The notes: generated by a model from the letters alone, not told the origin. 64,000 bases of DNA from Alkalibacterium pelagium (GCF_900109325.1 NZ_FNZU01000001.1:248001-312000); one strand, 5' to 3'. Counted from the stretch's first letter, positions 7,831 to 16,963 are shown. Program-made: numbers and translations.

Positions 7831-8802
7831 ATGAATAGATCACATTATTTTAGTTATGTTGAAGAGAAACTTCAGTTGTTGGGGCTTAGAATATCTCAAC
7901 GGGGAAGAATAAATATTTTAGATTTAAACATTTATTCCGAAACTTTTTTTGCTGAGCTACTTAATATTTTGCTTAACCTTAACTTAGTAAATTTAAATGT
8001 GTTTAAACAGAATGTAGAAGGTATAGATTTAATAGATACACAAAACAGTACACTTGCTCAGGTTTCATCAACTTGCACAAAACAAAAAATTGAGAGTTCA
8101 TTATGCAAAGAGATATTTAAAGAATACTCAGGATACAAATTTAAGTTTATATCAATCTCAAAAGATGCAACGAAACTAAGAGGGTATACCTACAAAAATC
8201 CACATGAAGTATCGTTTTTACCTTCTGAGGATATTATAGATATTGGCACTATTTTAAACATTGTTTTGAATATGCCCATCAATAAACAAAAGGATTTATA
8301 TGAGTTCATAAAAGAAGAACTGGGTTCCGAAATTGATATTCTAAAAGTGGACACGAATTTAGCTACTATCATCAATGTATTAGCATCAGAGAACTTAAGT
8401 GAAAATGTAGATTCTCCAGAAATCAACTCTTTTGAAATCGATAGAAAAATAGATTTTAATGACCTCACGAGTGTCAAGGATACTATGGATGATTATAAAA
8501 TTTTCTATCATAAATTAGATGAAAAGTATGCTGAGTTTGATAGGGAGGGATCCAATAAAAGTTTATCTATTTTCCAAATAATTAGGAAGCAGTACCAACA
8601 ACTTGTAGAAGAGCTAGAAACTTCACATGAAGTTTTTTATAGCATAATTGATAAAGTGATTGATATTATACTTAAAAGCAAAAACTATATCGAAATTCCA
8701 TATGAAGAGCTCGAAATGTGTGTGAATATATTGGTGGTGGATGCATTTATTAGATGTAAAATTTTTAAGAATCCGGAGGGCTATAGATATGTTATTACCT
8801 GA
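7831..8802 (+). CDS. SMEK-domain protein, ABC-three-component system
   Basis: This ~323-residue soluble protein starts MNRSHYFSYVEEKL and carries the GIDLID ... LAQVSST ... KQKIESS pattern that I recognise as a SMEK-type N-terminal domain. The spacing of acidic, GID and polar-beta-strand motifs recalls the restriction-endonuclease fold, but I cannot show that it is active. The C-terminal half is helical and Glu/Lys-rich, with no membrane segment. The ATG at 7831 has AGGGG at 7818-7822; ATG 7813 is an alternative. Its end overlaps the next gene by 14 bases. In ABC-3C loci such a protein is thought to be the C-terminal-domain/effector partner of the ATPase. Its composition is much more AT-rich than the flanks. 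Confidence 0.8.
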   Translation: MNRSHYFSYVEEKLQLLGLRISQRGRINILDLNIYSETFFAELLNILLNLNLVNLNVFKQNVEGIDLIDTQNSTLAQVSSTCTKQKIESSLCKEIFKEYSGYKFKFISISKDATKLRGYTYKNPHEVSFLPSEDIIDIGTILNIVLNMPINKQKDLYEFIKEELGSEIDILKVDTNLATIINVLASENLSENVDSPEINSFEIDRKIDFNDLTSVKDTMDDYKIFYHKLDEKYAEFDREGSNKSLSIFQIIRKQYQQLVEELETSHEVFYSIIDKVIDIILKSKNYIEIPYEELEMCVNILVVDAFIRCKIFKNPEGYRYVIT

Positions 8803-9016
8803 TAATATTCATCCAGAACTTTCTATTTATTATAACGGCTCTGTAGTACTGATGGAGCTAAAAGATAACTCAAAACAAAAAATACTTGATTTGTATCAAA
8901 GAGTAAGAAACAGGAATGAAATGTCATACCCGGTGTTCATACTGAGTTTGGATTGGCTATATCTCATTGATGCAGCTAAAATTGATGAGAATGGATGTGT
9001 TGAACTATGTTCATAA
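8789..9016 (+). CDS. ABC-3C middle component (small)
   Basis: This 75-residue protein begins MLLPDNIHPELSIYYNGSVV, typical of the small 'middle component' families of ABC-three-component loci. I believe it belongs to the group labelled MC6, from memory. The ATG at 8789 has CCGGAGGG (8773-8780) at good spacing; an upstream in-frame ATG at 8741 would overlap the preceding gene far more and lacks a ribosome binding site. It overlaps both the SMEK gene (14 bases) and the ATPase gene (10 bases), so translation is probably coupled. The middle component is thought to bridge the ATPase and the effector. No membrane segment is present. Confidence 0.78.
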   Translation: MLLPDNIHPELSIYYNGSVVLMELKDNSKQKILDLYQRVRNRNEMSYPVFILSLDWLYLIDAAKIDENGCVELCS

Positions 9017-10731
9017 AAAAGCTGATAATAACAAAAAGTGATAAAATCATTCGAGAGATGGATTTTCACTATGGACTTAATTTAATTGTAGATGAAACAC
9101 CGGATACGTTTGAACAAACAACAGGAAACAATGTTGGAAAAACCACTGTCTTAAAACTTATTGATTTTTGCTTAGGGGCTAAACCATCAATTATTTATAC
9201 TGATACTGAGAATAAGAAGGCAGTATACGATTTGGTAAAAGATTATTTAATTAACAATGAAATTTCAATCACATTAATTCTTTCTGAGAGTTTGGAAGAA
9301 GAAAATGCACGTGAAATAATTGTTGAAAGGAATTTTTTATCAAGGAAGAAAGCTGTAAGGAAAATCAACGGTAAAGAAGTCTTAGATAAAGATTTTGAAG
9401 GTGAATTACAAAGACTAATTTTCCCAAATCATAAGGCGGATAAACCAACATTCAGACAGATTATTTCTCACAATATAAGATACAACGATGAGAATATTAA
9501 TAATACATTAAAAACGCTGAATAGATATACTTCAGACGTAGAATATGAGTCTTTGTATTTATTCTTATTAGGATGTACTTTTGAAGATGGGGCCAAAAAA
9601 CAATCTGTATTAACTAAGATTAAGCAAGAGGAAACATACAGAGACAGGCTTGAAAAAAAACAAACAAAAACGGCCTACGAGATGGCGCTTTCAATGATTG
9701 AAGATGATATTCAATTATTGAAAGAAAAGAAATCCAACTTAAACCTTAATGAAAACTACGAAAATGATTTAGAACAACTAAATCAGATTAAATATCGGTT
9801 GAATAAATCTAGTTCCTTGATAAGTAAGATGAATATCCGTAAAAATCTAATTGAAGAAGCTAAGAAAGAGATGGAACATAATGCGTCAGCAATTGATTTG
9901 AAACAGCTTAAGACGCTATATACTGAGGCAGCAAAAAATGTTTCCGGAATCCAGAAAACCTTTGAAGATTTAGTAGCATATCACAATAATATGCTTGTTG
10001 AAAAAACAAAATTTATAACTGCCCAATTACCAACACTTGAAGAAAAAATTAAAGTTGAAGAAAGAGTTATTGCTGATTTATTAAAAGAAGAAAAAGTGTT
10101 ATCTGAAAAGATTGCTAAAGGAGACTCTTTTGAGGAACTTGAGAAAATAATTTCAGCTTTAAATGATAAATATCGTATTAAAGGGGAATATGAAAGCATA
10201 ATTACTCAATTAGAAGAAGTCGAAAGCAATATTGAAGATCTAAACAAAGAGATAAAAGCAATCGACGATTTTTTGTTTTCAAACGACTTCGAAGAAGTGC
10301 TGAAAGTTCAAATTAAGAAATTCAACAAGTATTTTTCAGCAATTTCTTCTGAGCTCTATGGTGAAAAGTATGCGCTTACGTATGATAAAGTTATAAATAA
10401 AAATAATCAACTGGTTTACAAGTTTAGCTCGTTCAATGCAAATATGAGTTCAGGTAAAAAGCAAGGTGAAATTTTATGCTTTGATCTGGCATATATTTTA
10501 TTTGCAGATGAAGAAAAAATTCCGGCATTACATTTTTTGCTAAATGATAAGAAAGAATTAATGCATGATAATCAGCTTAACAAGGTAGCTGATTTTGTTA
10601 GCAAAAAAAATATCCAACTAGTAGTTTCAATTCTTAAAGATAAATTACCTGAAGGGCTAGTTAATAGAGGGAATATAGTAGTTGAGCTTTCTCAAGAGAG
10701 CAAATTGTTCAAAATAGAAGAAGATATGTAA
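9007..10731 (+). CDS. DUF2326 SMC/Rad50-like ATPase, ABC-three-component system
   Basis: This 574-residue ATPase is of the DUF2326 type. The Walker A motif (GNNVGKTT) is at residues 40-47 of an N-terminal half-site. A long coiled-coil region runs from ~190 to ~425 (dense Glu, Lys and Leu). The C-terminal half-site has an ABC-signature-like SSGKKQGE (~480) followed by a Walker B-like hydrophobic strand (LHFLLND, ~508). This is the layout of Rad50/SMC proteins, in which coiled coils bring the two halves together. It starts inside the middle-component gene and is the last gene of the operon. In ABC-3C systems it is taken to sense foreign nucleic acid or replication and to license the effector. 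That role is inference. Confidence 0.85.
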   Translation: MFIKKLIITKSDKIIREMDFHYGLNLIVDETPDTFEQTTGNNVGKTTVLKLIDFCLGAKPSIIYTDTENKKAVYDLVKDYLINNEISITLILSESLEEENAREIIVERNFLSRKKAVRKINGKEVLDKDFEGELQRLIFPNHKADKPTFRQIISHNIRYNDENINNTLKTLNRYTSDVEYESLYLFLLGCTFEDGAKKQSVLTKIKQEETYRDRLEKKQTKTAYEMALSMIEDDIQLLKEKKSNLNLNENYENDLEQLNQIKYRLNKSSSLISKMNIRKNLIEEAKKEMEHNASAIDLKQLKTLYTEAAKNVSGIQKTFEDLVAYHNNMLVEKTKFITAQLPTLEEKIKVEERVIADLLKEEKVLSEKIAKGDSFEELEKIISALNDKYRIKGEYESIITQLEEVESNIEDLNKEIKAIDDFLFSNDFEEVLKVQIKKFNKYFSAISSELYGEKYALTYDKVINKNNQLVYKFSSFNANMSSGKKQGEILCFDLAYILFADEEKIPALHFLLNDKKELMHDNQLNKVADFVSKKNIQLVVSILKDKLPEGLVNRGNIVVELSQESKLFKIEEDM

Positions 10732-10736
10732 TTCAA

Positions 10737-10770
10737 AGGTGGCTGTTATAGATAGTCACCTTGTCTTTAT
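10737..10770 (+). terminator. Probable terminator after the ABC-3C operon
   Basis: A 9-bp stem (AAGGTGGCT with AGTCACCTT, one wobble pair) is followed by a T-rich tail (GTCTTTATT). It starts six bases after the ATPase stop. Confidence 0.6.
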
Positions 10771-11012
10771 TATGAGTCATTGCTCAAAGTCTACACGGCT
10801 AAGAATATAGATCGTTTACCAATAAAATTCTTGGATGACTTTAGATGATGCAGCCTCGTTAATTATTGATAACCATAAAAGAATCCATAATTTACACCAA
10901 TCAGCTGATAGTCGATTTTCAAAATAAAACTTTATATTTTAAATCTTATCTTGACTTCTCAAAATTTATATTGCATTACTGAATACCAATCAAAGGATTG
11001 GAGGTAATGCAA

Positions 11013-11540
11013 ATGACCAATGAACAAAAAGAAAAAATCATCGAACTCATGAAGTTAGGCATAGGCTATCGTAGCATAGCCACTGCCATGGATCTAAGTA
11101 GAGATTGTGTGAGGAATTTTTGTAAGAGTCGAGGGTTGGATGGCTTTGGGCAGGATTATAGCAAACCCAAGCCTGAGAAGGTAATCAGAGAACATTGTAA
11201 AAACTGTGGGAAACGAATTAATCAGAAGAAGCTGAAAGGTCGTCCCAAAACCTACTGCTCTACAGAATGTAAAAGAGAATGGGAACATAAGAATCCAATT
11301 ATCTACCAGCATATATGCTATTACTGTGGAATCGAGTTTGAGAACAAATCAAAGAGTGGCAATTACTGTTGCCGCAGATGCTACATTCGAGATAGGTTCT
11401 GTCGAGATGAAGATATTGAAGATGTGATCAGGCACCTTAAAGAGAGAAGGCCACTTCAAAATGTACCAATATGGATTAAGGACTTGATGGCCGGTAAAGA
11501 AGCTCAAGAACCAGATGAAGATTCGAAAGAATATTACTAA
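11013..11540 (+). CDS. HTH and zinc-finger mobile-element protein (often mislabelled sigma-70)
   Basis: This ~175-residue protein starts MTNEQKEKIIELMKLGIGYR with an N-terminal helix-turn-helix similar to sigma region 4 (YRSIATAMDLSRDCVRNFCKS). Two treble-clef-like zinc fingers follow: CKNCGK ... YCSTECK, and CYYCG ... CCRRC. Databases often call such proteins 'RNA polymerase subunit sigma-70', but the zinc fingers and the usual position next to recombinases point to an element-borne DNA-binding or recombination accessory protein. The ATG at 11013 has TTGGAGG (10998-11004) at good spacing. It lies upstream of the broken serine recombinase, a common pairing. Confidence 0.75.
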   Translation: MTNEQKEKIIELMKLGIGYRSIATAMDLSRDCVRNFCKSRGLDGFGQDYSKPKPEKVIREHCKNCGKRINQKKLKGRPKTYCSTECKREWEHKNPIIYQHICYYCGIEFENKSKSGNYCCRRCYIRDRFCRDEDIEDVIRHLKERRPLQNVPIWIKDLMAGKEAQEPDEDSKEYY

Positions 11541-11965
11541 ATCTAACACCCACATTGGGACTTTCAGAAGTAAATTTGGGGGGGTAGGAAATAAGTATTT
11601 ACCCCTGTTACAGTATGATTTGCTATTTTATATAAGACTAATGTGATGCCGCACGTCGAGTGCGTAGCGTTGATGTCTAGGGAATAAACACATTAGCAAT
11701 TAAAGCATTGATATAGCAAGGTTTATAGGGTTTCGACTATGTTTGTTTTGTATGAATAAACAGGTGAAACCCTTTCTGTTATTGGAGTGAGAAGTGCTGA
11801 AAATTAGGGTTGAGTTGACAGATTAGATTTTGGGTAGGGGAGTTGACAGGATAGATAACTGGGGGAAATCATGTTATATTTAGACTAATTAACATTGCCG
11901 AAAATACATTAAATGTGATTAGTCTAAGTATGATATTTTCAATACGATTTCTGGAGGATAAGAAA
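11541..11965. other. Long leader upstream of the broken serine recombinase
   Basis: No gene is visible in this 425-bp stretch. It holds leader copy A (about 11650-11888), two TTGACA-containing repeat units, and a GGAGG ribosome binding site at 11953-11957 for the recombinase. Confidence 0.6.
11650..11888 (+). repeat. Leader repeat copy A
   Basis: About 240 bp that recurs, diverged, at about 13405-13650. The best match is 41 bp identical (11808-11848 with 13567-13607). Inside it GAGTTGACAGATTAGAT (11812-11828) is nearly repeated at 11840-11856. Confidence 0.75.
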
Positions 11966-12547
11966 ATGCCTGAAAATAGAAGGGTACATTTCATTCCACC
12001 AAAACCTGTTCAACGTGAGAAACGGGTGGGGATATATTGTCGGGTAAGTTCAAACTGCATGGAACAATTAAATAGTTTAACAAACCAAGTATCTGCACTT
12101 ACCAGGTTAACAGCCGTCACTCCGAATTGGTTGCTTGTTGATACATATATAGATATTGCATCAGGGAAGACAGGTTCAAAACGTAAAGAGTTTATGCGCA
12201 TGTTAGAAGATTGTCAGGCAAAGAACATAGAGATCATTATCACTAAAAACATTAGTCGCTTTGGTCGTGATACAGTTGAAGTGCTAGAATCACTTCATAA
12301 ATTGAGAGAACATGGGGTTCGTGTAATATTTGAACAATAAGGACTCGATACAGCTGATACGGATAGTGAATTGATGATTTCTATTATAGAATCAATTGCA
12401 CAAGCAGAAAATGAATCTCGCAGTGAAAATATTAAATGGGGCTATAGACGTCATGCAGCACAAGGGACATCAAAATTATATAACCGAAAATGTTATGGCT
12501 ATGAAAATGATGCAGATGGAGAGTTAATCATTAAAAAAGATGAATGA
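11966..12547 (+). pseudogene. Serine recombinase interrupted by an in-frame stop and C-terminally truncated
   Basis: This is a serine recombinase with the catalytic-domain motifs YCRVSS (nucleophile serine) and KNISRFGRD. Translation from ATG 11966 stops at TAA 12338-12340, just after VIFEQ. The same frame then continues with clean recombinase sequence (GLDTADTDSELMISIIESIA ... AENESRSENIKWG ... YGYENDADGE) to TGA 12545-12547. A G-to-T change of a GAA codon would explain the first stop. The large C-terminal DNA-binding half is absent. GGAGG sits upstream at 11953-11957. The product, if made, would be a ~124-residue catalytic fragment. Confidence 0.85.
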
Positions 12548-12673
12548 AAAATTATGTGAAAGTTGGATGCTTTTATGAAGCGTTTTATTAAATATTCCCC
12601 TTTGGCCTTGGCCAAGTTGATGTGTCTGTGTGAAAACGCTCGATTCTAATCAACATATTGAGAGGGGAAACTT

Positions 12674-13276
12674 ATGGAAACAATTATATCTTCTATATTG
12701 GTTTTTATATCTACGTCGATGGATTATTTGGTTGTGTTAACAATACTGTTTACAACCATTAATGTAGGGAAACATCAATCTATTTATATTGGACAATATA
12801 TCGGGACGGGATTATTAGTTGGCTTTAGTCTTATTGCAGCTTATTTCTTGAACTTTATTCCACAAGATTGGGCCGTCGGCTTACTCGGACTAGTTCCTTT
12901 AATTCTGGCGATTCGAGCTATTTTCATCGATGAAGACGTGGATGAAGAGGACGTGGAAGAAAAAATGTCGGATAGTCAATCGGAAATCGCTAGTGTGGTT
13001 GCTCTAACCATTGCGCTTGGTGGTGATAATCTTGGAATTTATATTCCATACTTCACTGGAATGACCTTCCAAGAAATTTTTATTGTAATCCTAGTTTTTA
13101 TCATTGGGATTTTTATTTTGTGTTATTTATCTAAGCAATTGGCTGCGGCCCCCTTAATAGGTGAAGTAGTTGAACGCTACGAGAAAGTCATCGTACCAGT
13201 GGTCTTCATTGGGTTGGGTCTTTATATTATGTTGGAGAATGGAACGATTCAACATATTTGGTCACTAATTGGATAA
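12674..13276 (+). CDS. cadD: CadD-family cadmium resistance transporter
   Basis: This 200-residue membrane protein has five to six hydrophobic segments. It shows the CadD features [21 protein letters not shown] at the start, an acidic loop ([12 protein letters not shown], ~residues 92-103) that may bind metal, and the conserved [16 protein letters not shown] segment. The family exports or sequesters Cd(II), sometimes with Zn(II), and is usually carried on plasmids and integrative elements. AGAGGGGA precedes the ATG. No cadC/cadX-type regulator is next to it, unlike classical loci. It sits between the broken recombinase and leader copy B, as cargo. Confidence 0.9.
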   Translation: METIISSILVFISTSMDYLVVLTILFTTINVGKHQSIYIGQYIGTGLLVGFSLIAAYFLNFIPQDWAVGLLGLVPLILAIRAIFIDEDVDEEDVEEKMSDSQSEIASVVALTIALGGDNLGIYIPYFTGMTFQEIFIVILVFIIGIFILCYLSKQLAAAPLIGEVVERYEKVIVPVVFIGLGLYIMLENGTIQHIWSLIG

Positions 13277-13703
13277 CAGTTTAACCACCCTCATAGTTAG
13301 TGAGGTAGAACTCTACTTGAAGATGATAGCCAGATAGCCTACTTATCTCATATTTCGTAGAAATATTGATACAACAGCGTTTTGGAGGATAAGAAATAGC
13401 CTAAAGTTTGCATGTCGAGGTGGTAGTATTGATGTCTAGGGTGGATGAATAAGAACTGATGAAGTGTGGATAGAATAAGGTTTATAGGGTTTCACCTACG
13501 TTTATTTTAAGTGAATAAACAGGTGGAATCCTTTTTGTTATTGGTGTTGTAAGAGCTAGAAAATGTGGTTGAGTTGACAGATTAGATTTTGGGTAGGGGA
13601 GTTGACAAGCTAGATGAAAGGAATAAAATGTGCTATATTTAGACACTAGTGTTGCATAAAACTTAGAATAAATAATTTTCATACATTGTTACTTTCATCA
13701 TAA
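13277..13703. other. Recombinase leader relics at the right end of the island
   Basis: No gene is visible. At 13378-13400 the sequence TTTTGGAGGATAAGAAATAGCCT looks like the decayed start of another recombinase gene (compare 11949-11972, where the same context has ATG). It is followed by leader copy B (13405-13650). Confidence 0.6.
13405..13650 (+). repeat. Leader repeat copy B
   Basis: A diverged copy of 11650-11888, with 13567-13607 identical to 11808-11848. No recombinase follows this copy; about 50 bp later a truncated DUF1538 reading frame begins. Confidence 0.75.
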
Positions 13704-14432
13704 GTAGTTTTCGTTAAAATTCCAAAAAAGTCAATTGCCATTCTTCCATTATTAATAATCTTGCTGATTCTCCAGAAACTAGTTTTTAAATTGAAAAAAA
13801 AAGAGTTTCGTAAATTACTCACAGGGTTTCTCTATTCCTTTATCGGATTATTTATCTTTTTAGTAGGGGTCAATGCTGGATTCATGGATGTGGGTACTGC
13901 TATTGGGCATGATTTAGCATTACTTGATAACAAAGTTTATATACTGATAATCGGGTTTGTTTTAGGTGTGGCTACTATTTTAGCTGAACCGGCTGTTCAT
14001 GTCCTGACTCAACAAATTGAAGATGTTACGAGTGGTTATGTCAAACGGCCTGCTATATTAGTTTCTTTGTCAGCTGGTGTAGGAGGAGCCGTTTTACTGT
14101 CGGTCATTCGCATATTAGTCCCTTCTGTACAATTGTGGCATTACTTATTACCAGGTTATTTAATAAGCTTAGGACTAATGTTTTTTGCACCAAAACTCTT
14201 TGTGGGAATCGCATTTGATGCCGGTGGAGTGGCAACAGGTCCAATGACTGCAACATTTATCCTGGCATTTATTCAAGGAGCAGCGGGTGCATTTGAAGGT
14301 GCTGATGTCATTATTGACGGATTCGGAATGATTGCCATGGTAGCGATGATGCCCATAATTACTTTACAGATGCTAGGTTGGATTTTTTCAATTAGATCAA
14401 AGAGAAAAGGGGATGTAGAAACAGATGAATAG
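13704..14432 (+). pseudogene. DUF1538 membrane protein, 5'-truncated
   Basis: This is the C-terminal part of a DUF1538 integral membrane protein of unknown function. Protein-like sequence reads back to 13704, directly after an in-frame TAA at 13701; the first usable start is TTG 13761, with no clear ribosome binding site. The remaining ~220 residues hold about six hydrophobic segments and the motifs ATILAEPAV, GGVGGA-like glycines and AFDAGGVATGPMTATF. From memory, many family members carry two such repeats, so the first repeat is probably lost. The truncation point lies within about 55 bp of leader copy B, which suggests that the island or a deletion removed the 5' part. Confidence 0.7.
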
Positions 14433-15087
14433 TCTAGAAGATGTGAAAGTCTATGATTTAATTTACGTCATAGTGAATCAGGGCATAGGTACAAAGGTTC
14501 TACGTCAAGCTAAGAAATATGGTGTTTCCGGTGGAACGATTATTTTAGGGAAAGGCACAATCATTAATCCTTTTTTAAACTTTTTATCCTTGTATGATGA
14601 AAAAAAAGAAGTAGTCTTAATGGTTGCCAATCGTGAAGTTGCAGAAAATACTTTAGATAAATTAAACAAACAATTTAAATTCGATAAACCCCATCATGGT
14701 ATTGCGTTTACTACGAGTACAGTTGAAGTTATAGGCTCTCGGTCAAGTATCTTCAAGGAAGACAAAAGCCAAGTGGTTGATCAGCCGCTCTATCAAATTA
14801 TTGTGACGATTGTCGATAGAGGAAAGGCAGACGATGTTGTAGAGGCTGCAAAGAGTGCAGGCTCAAGAGGAGGTACCATCATTAATGCAAGAGGTTCTGG
14901 TGTGAATGAAACAACTAAAGTTTTTGATATGGAAATAGACCCTGAAAAAGAGATGGTAATCATTTTAGCTAAAAATGATGCCACAGAATCTATCATGTCA
15001 TCCATCAGAGAAAAGCTTGAAATAAATAAACCGGGTAATGGGATTATATACACCCAAGATGCGATGAATGTATACGGTGTTTACTAG
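14425..15087 (+). CDS. Tandem P-II-like (GlnB-fold) regulatory protein
   Basis: This 220-residue protein carries two P-II-like domains in a row. Each starts with a beta-strand (YDLIYVIVNQG; YQIIVTIVDRG), passes through a GGTII turn (SGGTIILGKG; RGGTIINARG) and ends in a HGIAFT or NGIIYT strand. P-II proteins bind ATP/ADP and 2-oxoglutarate and control transporters and enzymes of nitrogen metabolism; variants regulate other membrane transporters. Here the gene overlaps the DUF1538 gene by 8 bases, so it probably gates that membrane protein. No uridylylation-type Tyr in a T-loop is obvious. With its DUF1538 partner truncated, it may now lack a target. Confidence 0.85.
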   Translation: MNSLEDVKVYDLIYVIVNQGIGTKVLRQAKKYGVSGGTIILGKGTIINPFLNFLSLYDEKKEVVLMVANREVAENTLDKLNKQFKFDKPHHGIAFTTSTVEVIGSRSSIFKEDKSQVVDQPLYQIIVTIVDRGKADDVVEAAKSAGSRGGTIINARGSGVNETTKVFDMEIDPEKEMVIILAKNDATESIMSSIREKLEINKPGNGIIYTQDAMNVYGVY

Positions 15088-15168
15088 TTGATTTCCATGG
15101 TAATAAGGAAGCTATTTATACTGTGCGAGTGTTCTGATATAGTTATCAATTTAGGAGGTAATAGCAAT

Positions 15169-15956
15169 ATGAATTCTAAAAATCACTCAAATAAATTTAT
15201 ATCTGTGGTTATGGTAAGTTAGGAAAAAGCATTGCCGCTGAATTAAAAATCCATGATCAGGAATATGTTTTTGTTGAAAAACACGAAAAGAAATGCAAGC
15301 AATCAAAAAGTCTGAATGAACCTCATGTTTGTGGTAATGCTAAAAATGTTGACACGTTGATGAGAGCCGGTATAAAAAAATCTCAAGGGAGTGTTATTAC
15401 CTTTTCAGATAATAGTGAAGTACTTTATACCGTTTTTTCGGTAAAAGAATTAGATTCTTCCTTAGATATTGTATGTGGGGCATCAGGAAAAGAAGCATAT
15501 AGAAACTTAAAGAAAGCTGGAGTAAAAAAAGTTCTAATGATGGACAGATTAATCTCGGACCGGATATTAGCACATTTAGAGAATCCATCTCTATCTCATT
15601 CTTTGAATCTGCTTACTAAAAACGACCAGGAACAACTACTTGTTGAAGAGTTTATCATTGATGATCGGTCTGAATTTATTAATAAGGACTTTGAAAGTAT
15701 ACAGAAATTAGTGACCTCTAAGGCAATCATTCTAGGAATGCTTCGAGCTGGCACTGATGAATATATTTCTAATCCAAAAGCTGATACCAAAGTATGTAAA
15801 GGGGATACTTTATCTATCATGGGATATTTAAATGAACTTGAAGAAGTAAAAGAGTTATTAGCCAGTGAAAGATATGTTCTTAGAACAAGAAAAGAGTTTA
15901 TACTGCAAAACATCTGGAGAATTTTTCTCACTGTAGAAGAGGTCATTACACACTAA
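15169..15956 (+). pseudogene. TrkA-N/RCK-type potassium channel regulatory protein, frameshifted
   Basis: The gene starts at ATG 15169 with a strong TTAGGAGG. It reads SNKFIS and shifts frame near 15202. In the next frame the Rossmann motif CGYGKLGKSIAAEL follows, then VFVEKHEKK, GNAKNVDTLMRAGI and a TrkA-C-like end (GDTLSIMGY) to 15956. Loss of one A from an original ATAATC would explain the break. The fold binds NAD(H) and gates potassium channels or transporters. It follows the DUF1538/P-II pair with the same orientation, so the three were probably one ion-transport operon. An internal start near 15357 gives only the back part. Confidence 0.8.
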
Positions 15957-16391
15957 CAGTGTAATTAAACCTATATTGGGATGAACTGATAAAACTTAGC
16001 AAGTACTACTTCTGCTTTTATTAGATTGTAAGTACTATCATCTCAACGCATGTTGAAAGCGTAACAAGGCTTACTCGAGTAAAGCACATAGTATGATATT
16101 TAGTTATTATAAGACCCTCTAGGTGAAGTTTAAATGCCTAGAGGGTTCATTTGACTGTTGGATTAATGAAAAAGACCTAGGTAAGTATAAGTTTGTTAAA
16201 AAACTTTTTCATCTAATGTCGGCAACCATTTCCTAATGCTCTATTCACACCATCGCCCGCACGTACTCCTGTTTCCATATAGATTAAGTCCTTGCTACCA
16301 AATCATTTTTTATGTCGAAACACTCGGTTTTTTTATGCTATTCTGATGTCGTTAATGAACTAGTATTTATATTGATGAAAGTTGGAAAAAA
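15957..16391. other. Intergenic stretch after the TrkA-like pseudogene
   Basis: There is no gene. The only structure I see is the hairpin at 16114-16146. The rest is AT-rich with no recognisable RNA. Confidence 0.5.
16114..16146 (+). terminator. Hairpin, probable terminator
   Basis: A perfect 10-bp stem (ACCCTCTAGG with CCTAGAGGGT) has a 13-base loop. The T-run after it is short, so strength is uncertain. Confidence 0.5.
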
Positions 16392-16930
16392 ATGGTTCAA
16401 TTAAGAAAGATTACCCACGATAATTTTGATGCAGTAATGGAGTTAAGCATGACAGATGAGCAGAAGGGAAATGTGGATTCCAGCATATATTGTTTGGCTA
16501 AAGCCTACGTAAAGATACTTAACGATGAAAAACCGCCTATGATTTTCGCTATATGCAACAATGATGAAGTCATAGGATATGTCGATATTGGATTTTACGA
16601 ACTGTCCGAAGATTCATTTTTAAGTAAAAAATATGGAGATAAATATACTTATGGACTTAATCGCTTTATGATTGATAAAAAGCATCAAGGCAAAGTGTTT
16701 GGCAAACAAGCAATGATGAAAGTTATTGAATACATAGAGACGTTTCACAAGGACAAGCTGATGCAGTGGCTACATCCTATTGGCTGGTGAACGAAGCCGT
16801 CCGGAAGCTGTTTGCGTCTGTCGGTTTCGTTGAAACAGGAGCAATATGGGACGGACAAACAGGCGATAATTGGAATGTAGAAAGAAAAGATATAGAGTAT
16901 GCAGAAGTAGGGGCCAGACTTGGATTATAA
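16392..16930 (+). pseudogene. GNAT acetyltransferase, frameshifted near its end
   Basis: This GNAT-fold acetyltransferase reads from ATG 16392 through the acetyl-CoA loop region (RFMIDKKHQGKVFGKQAM). It goes out of frame near 16746 and stops early at 16790. The next frame continues with clean family sequence (ADAVATSYWLVNEAVRKLF ... VGFVETGAIWDG) to TAA 16928-16930. Loss of one C from an original TTTCCACAAGG would explain it. The truncated product would lack the last ~57 residues, including the final beta-strands that close the substrate site. It shares the local pattern of single-base lesions with the TrkA-like gene. Confidence 0.8.
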
Positions 16931-16963
16931 AGGCAAGTTTAATCAAACTGAAAGGACATATAT

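Noticed and set aside
11013-11540. Sigma-70 factor
   Set aside because: The HTH resembles sigma region 4, but region 2 is missing and two zinc fingers are present, so a true sigma factor is unlikely.
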